A stretch of DNA of 64,000 nucleotides from Acinetobacter sp. SFB (GCF_001647545.1 NZ_LSZH01000011.1:62001-126000); one strand, 5' to 3'; numbered from the stretch's first letter, positions 28,237 through 37,821 are shown. The notes: generated from the letters alone by a model not told the origin. Translations and numbers: made by a program.

Positions 28237-30110
28237 AGCATTTTATTCTGCATTTTCTTTGCATATTAATGGCTCTATTTAGTCAAATCAGTTATGCAGA
28301 AATAACTAAAAGTATTAATGCACAATGTGCAGTACAGATTCATTCTATTGGTACCGTTAAGACCAGTTCAGACACAGTTTTACCCAAGCAGGGTTGGCAA
28401 TCTGTAAATTTGCCAGATCAGTGGCAAAAGCGCTGGAAAAATTATAATGGAGCAGTATGGTACAAAATCCAATGGAGCTGGTCATGTCAAAATAATGCGA
28501 AGTTAACAGAGCCGATTGCTTTTTCAGTAGATTATATTAATTCTGCGGGCGCAATCTTTTTAAATGGTGATTTACTCTGGAGAGATCAGCATTTACAGGA
28601 ACCTTTGTCAAAAAGCTGGAATATGCCACGTTACTGGATTTTACCAACGTCGGGATTAAAATCTGATGAAAATGAAATTTTGATTTATGTGAATGGTTTT
28701 GCTTTTCAATCTCCCGGCCTTGGTAATATCTCCTTTAATAATATGCAACGCAATTATGATGCATATCAGAGCAAAATTTGGAACCGCAGAACTTTATTTC
28801 TAATAAATATCATTTTATCGATCACTTTGGGGATGATCTGTTTTGTGATCTGGTTATTAAGACCTAAAGAAACTCCCTTTGGTTGGTTCGCATTAAGTTC
28901 ATTACTATGGGTGTTATTTATTTCCAATGTACTGACTACAGAAATATTTCCATATCCAACCAGCTTAATGGCAACCCAAGCAAATTTGACTTTCTTTGTC
29001 CTGTATATTGTTAGTTTCTGTATTTATTTACTCCGATTTATTCAAACACATTTAGCCAAAATTGAAAGTTCGATTTATTGGGTGACTGGACTTGCTATCG
29101 CTTGTATTTTTCTCACGCCTCAACAATTTGTTGATTTGGTTTTTCCACTGGTATTTTTAATTTATGTAGGCTTATTTTTCATTACCTATCTCTATATAAG
29201 CTACCAAGCGATGCAATCTCGAAGATCAGATTATATTTTTTTAGCCATTTGTTTAACCGGAATTTTCAGTTTTGCTGTAGTGGATATTTTATTTTTATTA
29301 TCGGAATCAACATCTGATGCACGACCATTATCACCCTATACCTCACCGATTATTATCTTTTTTGTGGTGGTTATATTGGGCGTGAGATTGACACGCAATG
29401 TAAAGAAAATAGAAACATTTAATGCAGAACTGGAAATTAAAATCAATCAGGTCAGTCATGATTTAAGTTCAAGTCTGAATGAAAAACATCAGTTAGAAAT
29501 TGAGAATGTCAGGCTGCAAGAAAGAATACATCTATCCCATGATTTACATGACGGTTTAGGTGCATCACTGGTTCGTTCTATGATTTTGGTAGATCAAAGT
29601 GCCCATAATATTCCAAATCAGCAATTTTTATCGATGCTTAAATTATTAAGAGATGATTTAAGACAAATTATTGATAGTGGTTCATCTGCTGATAATAAAA
29701 TTCCAGTCAGTCCCGTGATGTGGGTTGCACCCGTCAGACACCGCTTTAGCCAGCTGATGGATGAGTTAGAGGTTCATTCAAAATGGACTTTTCCTCGTGA
29801 GTGGCAGGTAATACCCAGCGCACTACAGTGTTTGACCTTGATTCGGGTTTTAGAAGAAAGTTTAACCAATGTAATTAAGCACAGTCAGGCAAAAAATGTA
29901 AAAGTATCGATGACTTATCTTTTAGAAAATCAATTGATTTTGACCATACAAGATGATGGCGTGGGTTTTGATACGGATTGTGTGGCACAACAGGGCTTAA
30001 GTATTGGTATGCGCAGCATTAAAATGCGCTTAGAACGTATAGGGGCGGAACTTAACTTATCTTCTGAAGAGGGATGTACGATAATTCAAGCCATGATTCA
30101 GCTTAAATGA
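28233..30110 (+). CDS. Membrane sensor histidine kinase with 7TM-DISM-like sensor and HisKA_3 kinase core
   Basis: A signal peptide ends near QISYAEITK. An extracytoplasmic region of about 165 residues with jelly-roll-like wording (AVWYKIQWSW, SAGAIFLNGDLLWR) follows, like 7TMR-DISM extracellular domains. About seven membrane helices occupy residues 185-390. A coiled linker leads to the HisKA_3 motif LSHDLHDGLGASL (phosphoacceptor His436) and a HATPase domain with EESLTNVIKHS and DDGVGFD. The 625 residues appear intact. The periplasmic domain may bind a carbohydrate or similar ligand, by analogy with that domain class only. Confidence 0.85.
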   Translation: MKHFILHFLCILMALFSQISYAEITKSINAQCAVQIHSIGTVKTSSDTVLPKQGWQSVNLPDQWQKRWKNYNGAVWYKIQWSWSCQNNAKLTEPIAFSVDYINSAGAIFLNGDLLWRDQHLQEPLSKSWNMPRYWILPTSGLKSDENEILIYVNGFAFQSPGLGNISFNNMQRNYDAYQSKIWNRRTLFLINIILSITLGMICFVIWLLRPKETPFGWFALSSLLWVLFISNVLTTEIFPYPTSLMATQANLTFFVLYIVSFCIYLLRFIQTHLAKIESSIYWVTGLAIACIFLTPQQFVDLVFPLVFLIYVGLFFITYLYISYQAMQSRRSDYIFLAICLTGIFSFAVVDILFLLSESTSDARPLSPYTSPIIIFFVVVILGVRLTRNVKKIETFNAELEIKINQVSHDLSSSLNEKHQLEIENVRLQERIHLSHDLHDGLGASLVRSMILVDQSAHNIPNQQFLSMLKLLRDDLRQIIDSGSSADNKIPVSPVMWVAPVRHRFSQLMDELEVHSKWTFPREWQVIPSALQCLTLIRVLEESLTNVIKHSQAKNVKVSMTYLLENQLILTIQDDGVGFDTDCVAQQGLSIGMRSIKMRLERIGAELNLSSEEGCTIIQAMIQLK

Positions 30111-30260
30111 TTTCATGCCGCTGAAATAAGCTTGTAATAAATAAATTGTCAGGTGAGAGCTGAAGCTAATCATAGCCTTTAAGATATGAGCGTTCATTGT
30201 TCTATCTAAAAAAGATAATTATTAAAAATAAATTTTGGTGACAAGATAAGGGGAGATGTG

Positions 30261-30740
30261 ATGAGTAATCATTTAAAACTAAATAATATTCAGGAACTCG
30301 ATGATTTAAAGACTTTAAATATAAAAGATTTGAATCAACTTTTTAAAACAGGAACTTGTCCAAAAATTGAATCTTTAAATGGCAGTGCAAAAGGTATGGT
30401 GATTAAACCCTTTTGGTTTCAGCGTTTAAATCTTTGGCGAGGTAAAGTATTTAACCTTTCACCTGCAGGAGAATTAACAGGATTGAATCGATTAGTAATT
30501 GGTAAAATTGAAACCCAAAGATATCAATTTAATGCCCATATCGGAAAATCACTATTTAGTGACCAAGATGTTCTGATTATCAATCATAATTTATCTGCTA
30601 ATCCAAATTGGGTCAGACGCTATCATGATGAAATGGTACAAATAGATACAGATCTTTATTTAGCGACCTCGCACTATCGAATTGGTAAAAAATTAAAATT
30701 TGTAAGTTATTTTGCGTTTGATTTTACGAAATCTAAATAG
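30261..30740 (+). CDS. Conserved protein of unknown function
   Basis: A 159-residue soluble protein with no signal peptide or membrane segment. I cannot name its family with confidence. Features seen are an N-terminal helical part (LDDLKTLNIKDLNQLFKTGT), then PKIESLNGSAKGMVIKPFWF, LWRGKVFNLSPAGELTG and a C-terminal beta-rich part ending YRIGKKLKFVSYFAFDFTKS. The LNG-x-ARG-like start and WRGK motif recall small lipocalin-like proteins, but that is a guess. I chose the ATG one codon after a GTG because GGGGAG sits five bases before it. It stands alone, 150 bases after the kinase gene. Confidence 0.6.
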   Translation: MSNHLKLNNIQELDDLKTLNIKDLNQLFKTGTCPKIESLNGSAKGMVIKPFWFQRLNLWRGKVFNLSPAGELTGLNRLVIGKIETQRYQFNAHIGKSLFSDQDVLIINHNLSANPNWVRRYHDEMVQIDTDLYLATSHYRIGKKLKFVSYFAFDFTKSK

Positions 30741-30790
30741 AAAATGAATAACCTCTATTTTTCATATGCCTGATTAAATTTAGGCTAAGA

Positions 30791-30819
30791 AATAAGGGGA
30801 AAGCTAATTTCCCCTTATT
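30791..30819. terminator. Bidirectional terminator-like perfect hairpin
   Basis: AATAAGGGGAAA pairs perfectly with TTTCCCCTTATT around a 5-base loop (12 bp). It lies between the convergent 159-residue protein gene and roxA, 8 bases from the roxA stop. T-rich sequence follows on both sides. Confidence 0.75.
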
Positions 30820-30826
30820 GTTTAGT

Positions 30827-31996
30827 TTATTCTTGCTCTGCAGCAGGTAATAACATCAGAATCGATTCATTTAACAAGTTCACGATGTCTTCCAGCATAT
30901 CTGGATCATAAAGATTTTCATCAAGTAATACCGGATTGCCATCGGCCAATTGTTTTAAAATTGGTGCAAAGGCTTCAGAAATACAAATGCCTTCACCATT
31001 GGCCCAGAATAGTAACTCATCTTCATCTTCGGTATAAAGTAGGCGTGATGCCGGCTCAAGAATGAGTGAATAACCTTGATCCATGGCTTCTTCTAAATCA
31101 CCTGTACCCAGTGCTTCAGCCTCAGGAATATTTTCCGGATATTTTGGCTCCGACATCAGACTCATCAGTGCATCTTCAAGCACGGTTGGATTTTGCAATT
31201 GAGCTAAAAGTTCTGCTTTTAAATACTCAAGTTCAGCTTGACTGATTTGACCGATCGGACTGATTTTATCGCGGATGATGTCTGTGAGTGGATTTTTAAG
31301 CAATGGATCATCGGCAAATTTATCAGTGACGCGATCCATCATTTCAGCCACATTCGGCATACGGAAGCCAAATGAATATGTCAGACAGTCATCTTCTGCT
31401 ACGCCGTAATGAGATAAACCTGGTGGCACGTAGAGTAAATCGCCCGGCGCTAAAACTTCATCAAAATTGACATCTATCTCTGGCAGTAATTTTAACGGTT
31501 GACCTGCAACAAATTCGCTTTCTGCATTACACATTTGACCTAATTGCCAACGGCGGTGTCCATGACCTTGAACTAAAAATACATCGTAAAAATCAAAATG
31601 TTTACCGACTGAGCCGCCTTTTTGAGCATAGGACACCATGATGTCATCACGACGCCATTGCGGAATAAACGGAAATTTTTTCCACAGTTCTGCCAGATCA
31701 AAAGAGTAGTGATCTACAGCTTGTACCAGTAAAGTCCAAAGTTTTGGCATCTTCTGGAAATCAGCTTTGATTAAAGGCGATGATTTTACAGACCATTGGT
31801 TTGGATCTTTATCTTTTTGTTTAATGAGGCGGGCACTGACATTTTCATCCAGTGCGAGTTCCATGACATCGCTAGGTTCTAAAAGATTCGCAATTTCAGG
31901 AAGCGCATTACGCACCAGTAATGGTTTTTTCTGCCAATATTCGGCAAGGAATTGTTCAGCGGTAATTCCGCCTAAGACATCTAAAGGTTGAGACAT
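30827..31996 (-). CDS. roxA: Ribosomal oxygenase RoxA (50S uL16 arginine hydroxylase, YcfD family)
   Basis: JmjC/cupin 2-oxoglutarate Fe(II) dioxygenase that hydroxylates an arginine of ribosomal protein L16 in E. coli. The iron ligands are visible as HFD (His133, Asp135) and the distal His196 in YVPPGLSHYG. The dimerisation and winged-helix C-terminal half is present. The 389 residues are close to the E. coli length, and the opening EQFLAEYWQKKPLLVRNALP is family-typical. It is followed by maf and a DUF2237 gene upstream on the same strand, probably a three-gene unit. Confidence 0.9.
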   Translation of the reverse strand: MSQPLDVLGGITAEQFLAEYWQKKPLLVRNALPEIANLLEPSDVMELALDENVSARLIKQKDKDPNQWSVKSSPLIKADFQKMPKLWTLLVQAVDHYSFDLAELWKKFPFIPQWRRDDIMVSYAQKGGSVGKHFDFYDVFLVQGHGHRRWQLGQMCNAESEFVAGQPLKLLPEIDVNFDEVLAPGDLLYVPPGLSHYGVAEDDCLTYSFGFRMPNVAEMMDRVTDKFADDPLLKNPLTDIIRDKISPIGQISQAELEYLKAELLAQLQNPTVLEDALMSLMSEPKYPENIPEAEALGTGDLEEAMDQGYSLILEPASRLLYTEDEDELLFWANGEGICISEAFAPILKQLADGNPVLLDENLYDPDMLEDIVNLLNESILMLLPAAEQE

Positions 31997-32011
31997 ACAT
32001 ACAGCCTAAAA

Positions 32012-32605
32012 TTAAGGAACTAAAATATTCAATTGACGCAGGATATGGCACAGCTGAATCATCGGCATACCCATCAAAGTGGTTTGGTCTTGTCCAGTCA
32101 TTTGCTCAAACAGGCTAATCCCCAAGCTTTCACATTTGAAACTGCCGGCACACATTAAAGGTTGTTCTACTTCAATATAACGCTCAATTTCAGCAAGACT
32201 GAGCTTGCGAAATTTAACCTTATAGTGTTCGACCAGCGTGTGTTCAAAGCCGCTAGAAAGTTGTTGCACACTTAAGGCAGTGCTGAAATATACGATTTTA
32301 TCGGAATTGGCTCGCAGTTGTTTCACCGCTTTTTCAACAGTGAGCGGTTTGCCAATAAAAATATCCGGTGCACCTTCACGCCAAGCCACTTGGTCAGATC
32401 CAATTACAATCGCTTCTGGATACTGTTCTGAAATAGCTTTGGCTTTATCAAAAGCCAGTCTTTTGGCTAAATGATCTGCATGATTTTCACCACGGGGAGA
32501 TTCATCAATGTCAGGCACGATGCTTTGATAATCGATGCGAAGACGGTTCATTAAGTCTTTACGAGTTTGGCTGCTGGAAGCCAAAATAATTTGCGGAGTA
32601 CTCAT
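32012..32605 (-). CDS. Maf-like nucleotide pyrophosphatase (YceF type)
   Basis: Maf/HAM1-related house-cleaning pyrophosphatase. The N-terminal ILASSSQTRKDLMNRL is the Maf signature, followed by VPDIDESP and the catalytic-base region VIGSDQVAWRE. The wording around DIDESPR and GSDQVA fits the YceF subgroup, which acts on 7-methyl-GTP, better than the YhdE dTTP/UTP group. Its start codon overlaps the DUF2237 stop by one base (TAATG). 15 bases separate it from roxA. Confidence 0.88.
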   Translation of the reverse strand: MSTPQIILASSSQTRKDLMNRLRIDYQSIVPDIDESPRGENHADHLAKRLAFDKAKAISEQYPEAIVIGSDQVAWREGAPDIFIGKPLTVEKAVKQLRANSDKIVYFSTALSVQQLSSGFEHTLVEHYKVKFRKLSLAEIERYIEVEQPLMCAGSFKCESLGISLFEQMTGQDQTTLMGMPMIQLCHILRQLNILVP

Positions 32606-32988
32606 TACACTGCATATTCCATAAGCACATCAAGCGGAACATAGGAGAGTACAGCTTGATGGCAAGCTTGAACTTTAATCGGAGGAGCGATACCGGCTTG
32701 GTATGCTTCAACCCAACGGGTCACACAAATACACCAAAAATCACCGGGCTCTAAACCTGGAAAATCGACTTCGGGTAAAGGTGTGATCAAGTCATTACCT
32801 ACTTTTTGTGAAAAATTAAGAAACTCAGCGGTCATCTGTACGCACATTGTATGCTGACCAAGATCGGTTGTAGCCGTATGACAAAAGCCGTTACGAAAAT
32901 ATCCGGTAATAGGAGCATAGCAACAGCTAGCCATAGGTTCGCCTAAAACATTTAAACGATTGATATTTGGATCTGGGTGAATAGACAT
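32605..32988 (-). CDS. DUF2237 family protein
   Basis: A 127-residue protein of a widespread uncharacterised family. Conserved features are LNVLGEPMASCCYAPITGYF, GNDLITPLPEVDFPGLEPGD, FWCICVTRWVEAYQAGIAPP and a C-terminal PLDVLMEYAV. The retained cysteines suggest metal binding, but no function is established. It is the first gene of the DUF2237-maf-roxA run. Confidence 0.88.
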   Translation of the reverse strand: MSIHPDPNINRLNVLGEPMASCCYAPITGYFRNGFCHTATTDLGQHTMCVQMTAEFLNFSQKVGNDLITPLPEVDFPGLEPGDFWCICVTRWVEAYQAGIAPPIKVQACHQAVLSYVPLDVLMEYAV

Positions 32989-33128
32989 AAGCTCTAAATC
33001 ATGGGGTGGCTTTTGACTATGATAATCAAAACTTTGCCTTTCGACAGCTTTTATGCAAAAGAAGCTAACCTTTTTCTACATAATCATTTAAAATCGGGCG
33101 GTTTTTATATCTATAAAGAGAGCTATAC

Positions 33129-34316
33129 ATGAATTTTCAGCGTATGACTGACCTCGATTTAACAGGTAAACGTGTTCTTATCCGTGAAGATTTAAACGTA
33201 CCTGTGAAAAATGGTGAGATTACAAGTGATGCACGTTTACGCGCTGCACTTCCTACAATTAAAGCAGCGGTAGAAAAAGGCGCTACGGTAATGGTTTGTT
33301 CTCACCTTGGTCGTCCCGTTGAAGGTGAACCTAAACCAGAACAGTCTTTAGCTCCTGTTGCTGCTTATTTGACTCAAGCTTTGGGTCAAGACGTTAAATT
33401 ATTAACTGACTACTTAGATGGTATTGAAGTTGCCGCAGGTCAGGTGGTATTGCTTGAAAACGTGCGTTTCAACCCGGGTGAAAAGAAAAACAATCCTGAA
33501 CTTGCACAAAAATATGCAGCACTTTGCGATGTATTTGTGATGGATGCATTTGGTACGGCGCACCGTGCAGAAGCCTCGACTGAAGGCGTAGCGCGTTATG
33601 CTACTGTTGCAGCGGCAGGTCCATTACTTGCAGCTGAACTGGATGCTCTAGGCCGGGCACTTAAAACACCTGCATCTCCAATGGTTGCGATTGTTGCAGG
33701 TTCTAAAGTGTCAACTAAACTGGATGTGTTAACTTCGCTTTCTGGCATTTGTGACCAAATTATTGTTGGTGGTGGTATCGCCAATACATTCTTGGCTGCT
33801 GCTGGCTACAACGTAGGTAAATCATTATGCGAAAATGATTTGATCGACACAGCCAAAGCCATTGCTGCAAAAGTATCAGTTCCGCTTCCAACAGATGTTG
33901 TGGTTGCAGATGCAGCTGAAATTAACTTTGCTGATTTCTTGGGTTCATTGGCTCAAGCAAAAGCCGTAGTTAAAAACGTTGCGGATGTAACCGACAACGA
34001 CATGATTTTAGACGTTGGTCCAGAAACTGCAAAAGCATTTGCTGAAATTATCAAAACTTCAAAAACGATTCTTTGGAATGGTCCAGTGGGTGTATTTGAA
34101 GTCGATCAATTTGGTGAAGGCACGAAAGCCTTGTCTTTAGCAATTGCTGAATCAGCAGGTTTCTCTATTGCGGGTGGTGGTGATACTTTGGCTGCAATCG
34201 ATAAATATGAAGTGGCTGACAAAATTGGTTATATCTCTACCGGTGGTGGCGCTTTCCTTGAATTTGTCGAAGGCAAAACACTGCCTGCAGTAGCTGTATT
34301 GCTTGAGCGTGCTTAA
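33129..34316 (+). CDS. pgk: Phosphoglycerate kinase
   Basis: Interconverts 1,3-bisphosphoglycerate plus ADP with 3-phosphoglycerate plus ATP. The signature [18 protein letters not shown] is at the N terminus; [20 protein letters not shown] and the C-terminal nucleotide-binding [15 protein letters not shown] follow. The 395 residues are standard. It is divergent from the DUF2237 gene; fbaA lies 560 bases further on in the same direction, but a terminator pair and a lipoprotein gene stand between. Confidence 0.98.
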   Translation: MNFQRMTDLDLTGKRVLIREDLNVPVKNGEITSDARLRAALPTIKAAVEKGATVMVCSHLGRPVEGEPKPEQSLAPVAAYLTQALGQDVKLLTDYLDGIEVAAGQVVLLENVRFNPGEKKNNPELAQKYAALCDVFVMDAFGTAHRAEASTEGVARYATVAAAGPLLAAELDALGRALKTPASPMVAIVAGSKVSTKLDVLTSLSGICDQIIVGGGIANTFLAAAGYNVGKSLCENDLIDTAKAIAAKVSVPLPTDVVVADAAEINFADFLGSLAQAKAVVKNVADVTDNDMILDVGPETAKAFAEIIKTSKTILWNGPVGVFEVDQFGEGTKALSLAIAESAGFSIAGGGDTLAAIDKYEVADKIGYISTGGGAFLEFVEGKTLPAVAVLLERA

Positions 34317-34361
34317 TCTTTAGATCAGAAACTTTAAATCAGATTAAGCCATAAAGTAAAT

Positions 34362-34397
34362 ATGACAAAAGGTTGACTCCGGTCAGCCTTTTGTCAT
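34362..34397 (+). terminator. Terminator after pgk
   Basis: A 16-base arm ATGACAAAAGGTTGAC pairs with GTCAGCCTTTTGTCAT (one G-U) around a short loop. The inner part, with CCTTTT, acts like a Rho-independent terminator. Confidence 0.7.
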
Positions 34398-34482
34398 TGT
34401 GCAGTACATATTGCAGTCATCAAAATGAAATATATCTGCAATAATATGACCTTCATTAAATCTCCTGTCCTAGGAAAATCTG

Positions 34483-34755
34483 ATGAACTTGAAATTAATA
34501 CTTGCAGCGCTTCTTATTGCACCTTTGACTTTAACTGCTTGTGCCAAGAAAGATGAAGCTCCAAAAAATGATGCAGCTGCAACAGCGGCTGTAGAAGAAA
34601 AAATTACACCAGAGCAACAGGCGGCAATTGATTCACTTGACAAACCTGTTCTGGATGAAAAAAATACAGATGTACCTGCGGAAATAGCCAATGCGAATGC
34701 AGATGAAGCAACTCCGGTAGCCGAAGCTGCAGCTTCTGAAGCCACTGCACCTTAA
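34483..34755 (+). CDS. Small Ala/Glu-rich lipoprotein
   Basis: A 90-residue lipoprotein: signal peptide KLILAALLIAPLTLTAC with the lipidated Cys at residue 20. The mature chain is acidic, alanine-rich and low in complexity (KKDEAPKNDAAATAAVEEK, later EATPVAEAAASEATAP). No known domain. A long open frame in the opposite direction is a by-product of the Ala/Glu codon bias. It has its own terminator and lies between pgk and fbaA. Confidence 0.75.
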   Translation: MNLKLILAALLIAPLTLTACAKKDEAPKNDAAATAAVEEKITPEQQAAIDSLDKPVLDEKNTDVPAEIANANADEATPVAEAAASEATAP

Positions 34756-34773
34756 GTTTGTTATGTTTTATTT

Positions 34774-34804
34774 AAAAGTCCCTGCATAAGCAGGGATTTT
34801 TTTT
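34774..34804 (+). terminator. Rho-independent terminator of the small lipoprotein gene
   Basis: TCCCTG pairs with CAGGGA around CATAAG, flanked by AAAA and a run of eight T. Confidence 0.85.
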
Positions 34805-34877
34805 GAAATAGTGTTTTTTATTACTGAATTGAAATGATTCACCATGTAGAATATGGGGCATCAACTGGGAGGACATT

Positions 34878-35915
34878 ATGGCACTTATCTCATTGCGCCA
34901 GCTCTTGGATCACGCCGGCGAACACAACTACGGCGTACCAGCGTTTAACGTAAACAACTTAGAACAAATGCGCGCAATTATGTTAGCCGCAGACGAAACG
35001 AATTCACCTGTTATTGTTCAGGCATCTGCGGGTGCTCGTAAATATGCAGGCGCTCCGTTCTTACGTCATTTAATTTTGGCAGCAATTGAAGAGTGGCCAC
35101 ATATTCCAGTGGTTATGCATCAAGATCATGGTACTGACCCTGATGTATGCCAACGCTCAATCCAGCTGGGCTTTTCATCAGTCATGATGGATGGTTCATT
35201 GGGTGCAGACGGTAAAACGCCTACAAGTTACGAATACAATGTTGATGTAACACGTCGTACAGTTCAAATGGCGCATGCTTGTGGTGTTTCAGTTGAAGGT
35301 GAAATTGGTTGCCTGGGCAGCCTTGAAACCGGTATGGCCGGTGAAGAAGATGGTGTAGGCGCTGAAGGTGTTCTTGACCATTCTCAGCTTTTAACCTCTG
35401 TTGAAGAAGCGACCCAATTCGTTGCAGATACCAATGTAGATGCTTTGGCCATTGCAGTGGGTACTTCACACGGTGCGTACAAATTCACCCGTCCACCTAC
35501 AGGTGATATTTTAGCCATTGACCGCATTAAAGAAATTCATGCGGCATTGCCAAATACCCATCTTGTTATGCACGGTTCAAGCTCTGTGCCACAAGAATGG
35601 TTGGCTGTAATCAATGAATTCGGCGGTGACATCAAAGAAACTTATGGTGTGCCAGTTGAGCAATTGGTTGAAGCAATCAAGCACGGTGTTCGTAAAATCA
35701 ATATCGACACTGATTTACGTTTGGCATCAACCGGTGCGATGCGTCGTATGATGGCAGAAAAACCAAGCGAATTCGATCCACGTAAATTCTTCTCTGCAAC
35801 TGTAGATGCAATGAAACAAATCTGTGTAGACCGTTACACAGCATTTGGTACTGCGGGTCATGCAGACAAGATTCGTCCAATTTCTTTAGAGAAAATGGTA
35901 AATCGTTATAAATAA
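34878..35915 (+). CDS. fbaA: Class II fructose-bisphosphate aldolase
   Basis: Zinc-dependent aldolase of glycolysis and gluconeogenesis. The zinc and catalytic motif is HQDHG (Asp83 catalytic, His84 zinc ligand); [12 protein letters not shown] and the C-terminal [14 protein letters not shown] are present. The 345 residues and wording fit the Calvin-cycle/Pseudomonas subtype rather than E. coli FbaA. GGGAGGA lies about 8 bases before the ATG. It ends at a strong terminator. Confidence 0.95.
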   Translation: MALISLRQLLDHAGEHNYGVPAFNVNNLEQMRAIMLAADETNSPVIVQASAGARKYAGAPFLRHLILAAIEEWPHIPVVMHQDHGTDPDVCQRSIQLGFSSVMMDGSLGADGKTPTSYEYNVDVTRRTVQMAHACGVSVEGEIGCLGSLETGMAGEEDGVGAEGVLDHSQLLTSVEEATQFVADTNVDALAIAVGTSHGAYKFTRPPTGDILAIDRIKEIHAALPNTHLVMHGSSSVPQEWLAVINEFGGDIKETYGVPVEQLVEAIKHGVRKINIDTDLRLASTGAMRRMMAEKPSEFDPRKFFSATVDAMKQICVDRYTAFGTAGHADKIRPISLEKMVNRYK

Positions 35916-35937
35916 TCGTTAAAGATTATCTATAATC

Positions 35938-35963
35938 AAAAGCCCACATCTGTTGTGGGCTTT
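35938..35963 (+). terminator. Rho-independent terminator of fbaA
   Basis: AAAAGCCCACA pairs with TGTGGGCTTTT around a four-base loop. Confidence 0.9.
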
Positions 35964-35995
35964 TCTGTATTTAATACCTAAAAATAAGGCAAAAG

Positions 35996-36856
35996 ATGGA
36001 ACTTATATTTGCAGCGGCATGCTGTAGTGTCATCATCTCAATTCTGTTAAAGCTCGCTAAAGCCAAAGGTTTTGATGCATTGCAAATGATTGTCTGGAAC
36101 TATGCATCTGCCAGTTTGTTATGCTTTTTATGGTTTAAGCCAGATCTGCAGCATATTTCCATACTCAATACGCCGTGGTGGTTGATTGTTGCCTTAGGTG
36201 TTTTGCTGCCGAGTATTTTTTTATGCTTAGCCAAATCATTGCAATATGCCGGCATTATTAAAACTGAAATTGCCCAGCGTCTATCTGTAGTTCTCTCACT
36301 TTTGGCCGCATTTTTTATTTTTCAGGAACAGTTCAATAGCGTAAAAATCATCGGTATTGCTTTGGGAATTGCGGCAGTAATCAGTATTTTATTTTCTCAT
36401 CAAGCCGAGACAGGGCAGCCATCTTCAAAGCAGGCGATGTTATATCTTGCCCTGGTGTGGTTTGGCTATGCATTAATTGATGTGCTGCTCAAATACACCA
36501 CTGGATTAGGCGTACAGTTTGCCGTCGCCTTAAATTTAATGTTTATCTGTGCATTTATACTGTCATTGACTTATATTGCGATTACCACAAAAACGGCGGG
36601 TAGCCAAAAGAACATTCTGGCTGGACTGGGCTTGGGTGCGCTGAATTTTGCCAATATTGCACTGTATGTTAAAGCGCATATTTTATTGAAAGACACACCT
36701 GCAATTGTGTTTGCAGGCATGAATATTCTCGTGGTGCTATTTGGTGCATTCAGCGGCTTAATCATCTTTAAAGAAAAATTAAAGCTTGCTACCGCGGTGG
36801 GTTTACTTTTAGGTGTGACTAGTGTGCTTTGCCTAGCTTATGCGATATCTGTTTAA
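35996..36856 (+). CDS. EamA/DMT-family membrane transporter
   Basis: About ten hydrophobic segments in 286 residues, in two repeated halves, as in drug/metabolite transporters. The halves join near SHQAETGQPSSKQAM. Conserved small-residue helices such as FAGMNILVVLFGAFSGLIIF appear in the second half. The substrate is unknown. The last 38 bases overlap the 3' end of the convergent zinc-ribbon gene. Confidence 0.8.
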   Translation: MELIFAAACCSVIISILLKLAKAKGFDALQMIVWNYASASLLCFLWFKPDLQHISILNTPWWLIVALGVLLPSIFLCLAKSLQYAGIIKTEIAQRLSVVLSLLAAFFIFQEQFNSVKIIGIALGIAAVISILFSHQAETGQPSSKQAMLYLALVWFGYALIDVLLKYTTGLGVQFAVALNLMFICAFILSLTYIAITTKTAGSQKNILAGLGLGALNFANIALYVKAHILLKDTPAIVFAGMNILVVLFGAFSGLIIFKEKLKLATAVGLLLGVTSVLCLAYAISV

Positions 36857-37052
36857 ATAGGGTTTTTGCAAAAGTTTTTGGGTGCTTAACGATGTCAATG
36901 GTGTCGGCAGTTCCTAAAAGTAAGCCAGCCTGCTTGCATTCTGGACATGTCGGGTAAAAAGAAATCGCATTGGTGGAATATTGATGCATATAAATTTTGT
37001 TGCAGTATGTACATTCAAATTTCATGGGCATTTTAGTTGTAGCAGGAATCAT
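36819..37052 (-). CDS. Small zinc-ribbon protein
   Basis: A 77-residue protein with two Cys pairs, CTYC and CPEC, spaced about 20 residues apart, the pattern of a rubredoxin-like or zinc-ribbon knuckle. A basic helical tail follows (KTFAKTLFKQISHKLGKAH). AAGGTAG lies 8 bases before the chosen ATG; a later ATG (MKFECTYC) is possible. Its 3' end overlaps the DMT transporter gene on the other strand. Role unknown; such proteins often bind nucleic acid or deliver metal. Confidence 0.65.
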   Translation of the reverse strand: MIPATTKMPMKFECTYCNKIYMHQYSTNAISFYPTCPECKQAGLLLGTADTIDIVKHPKTFAKTLFKQISHKLGKAH

Positions 37053-37126
37053 GATATGAACTACCTTTTATTTTTAGCGCAAATATACCTCAATATTGTT
37101 GCAAGAATAAGACCTGAAATGACATG

Positions 37127-37149
37127 AAAGGGGGCGATACCCCCCTTTT
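37127..37149 (-). terminator. Probable terminator of the nitroreductase gene
   Basis: AAAGGGGG pairs with CCCCCCTTT around a short loop, 19 bases past the minus-strand stop. The T run is stronger on the plus strand, so it may work both ways. Confidence 0.6.
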
Positions 37150-37167
37150 ATTGTAATAAATCGTTAA

Positions 37168-37821
37168 TTAAAGCTGAGTGAAAATCTGTTCTTTGTCTAG
37201 ACGTGATTTTGGCAGTTGGGCATTGAAATCATTTTCACTACGATAACCAAGTGTCAGTAATACCGAAGAGATTAAGCCTTTTTCTGTTAACTGTAATTCA
37301 TCACTGATGATTTGTTCATCAAATCCACCAATGGGTGTTGCATCAATGCCTTCAATTCCAGCAGCCAAAAGAATTTGACCTAAGGCAATAAAGGTTTGAT
37401 TTTCCGCCCAGCGCTGAATATCACCTTTTTCATTGCGATAATAATTGACATAACCGCTACGGCTATCTTTTTGGCCTTGTTTGGCGGTTGAGTCTTTAAA
37501 ACGGCCACTAATATCATCTTGAGTAAGCAAGTTATCTAAATGCTGTTCGCTAATATCTGCTTTAGTACAGAACAAAATAGTATGTGACGAATCTAGAACT
37601 TTGGGCGCGTTATAGGCATATTTCCCCACCAGTGCTTTAGCGATCCGTTCTTTAGCTGCCTGATTATCCGCAATAAAAAAGTGCCAAGGTTGGATATTGA
37701 TAGAAGATGGAGTTAAACGTAAGATTTCTAATAAACGTGCAACCTGTTCCTTGGGGATTTTTCGAATAGGATCATAGGCTTTGGTGGTATAACGGGTTTT
37801 CGAGACGTTTAAAAGATCCAT
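37168..37821 (-). CDS. NfsB-like NAD(P)H nitroreductase
   Basis: FMN-dependent oxidoreductase of the nitroreductase family, 217 residues as in NfsB. The N-terminal TRYTTKAYDPIRKIP and LRLTPSSINIQPWHFFIA are the flavin- and substrate-site hallmarks; GIEGIDATPIGGFD and LGYRSENDFNAQLPKSR close the protein. It would reduce quinones and nitro compounds with NAD(P)H. It is a monocistronic gene with a 344-base upstream gap. Confidence 0.9.
   Translation of the reverse strand: MDLLNVSKTRYTTKAYDPIRKIPKEQVARLLEILRLTPSSINIQPWHFFIADNQAAKERIAKALVGKYAYNAPKVLDSSHTILFCTKADISEQHLDNLLTQDDISGRFKDSTAKQGQKDSRSGYVNYYRNEKGDIQRWAENQTFIALGQILLAAGIEGIDATPIGGFDEQIISDELQLTEKGLISSVLLTLGYRSENDFNAQLPKSRLDKEQIFTQL

Noticed and set aside
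34470..34745. 91-codon minus-strand frame opposite the small lipoprotein
   Set aside because: It is a Ser/Ala-rich mirror of the lipoprotein's Ala/Glu codons, with no start context; the plus-strand lipobox is convincing.
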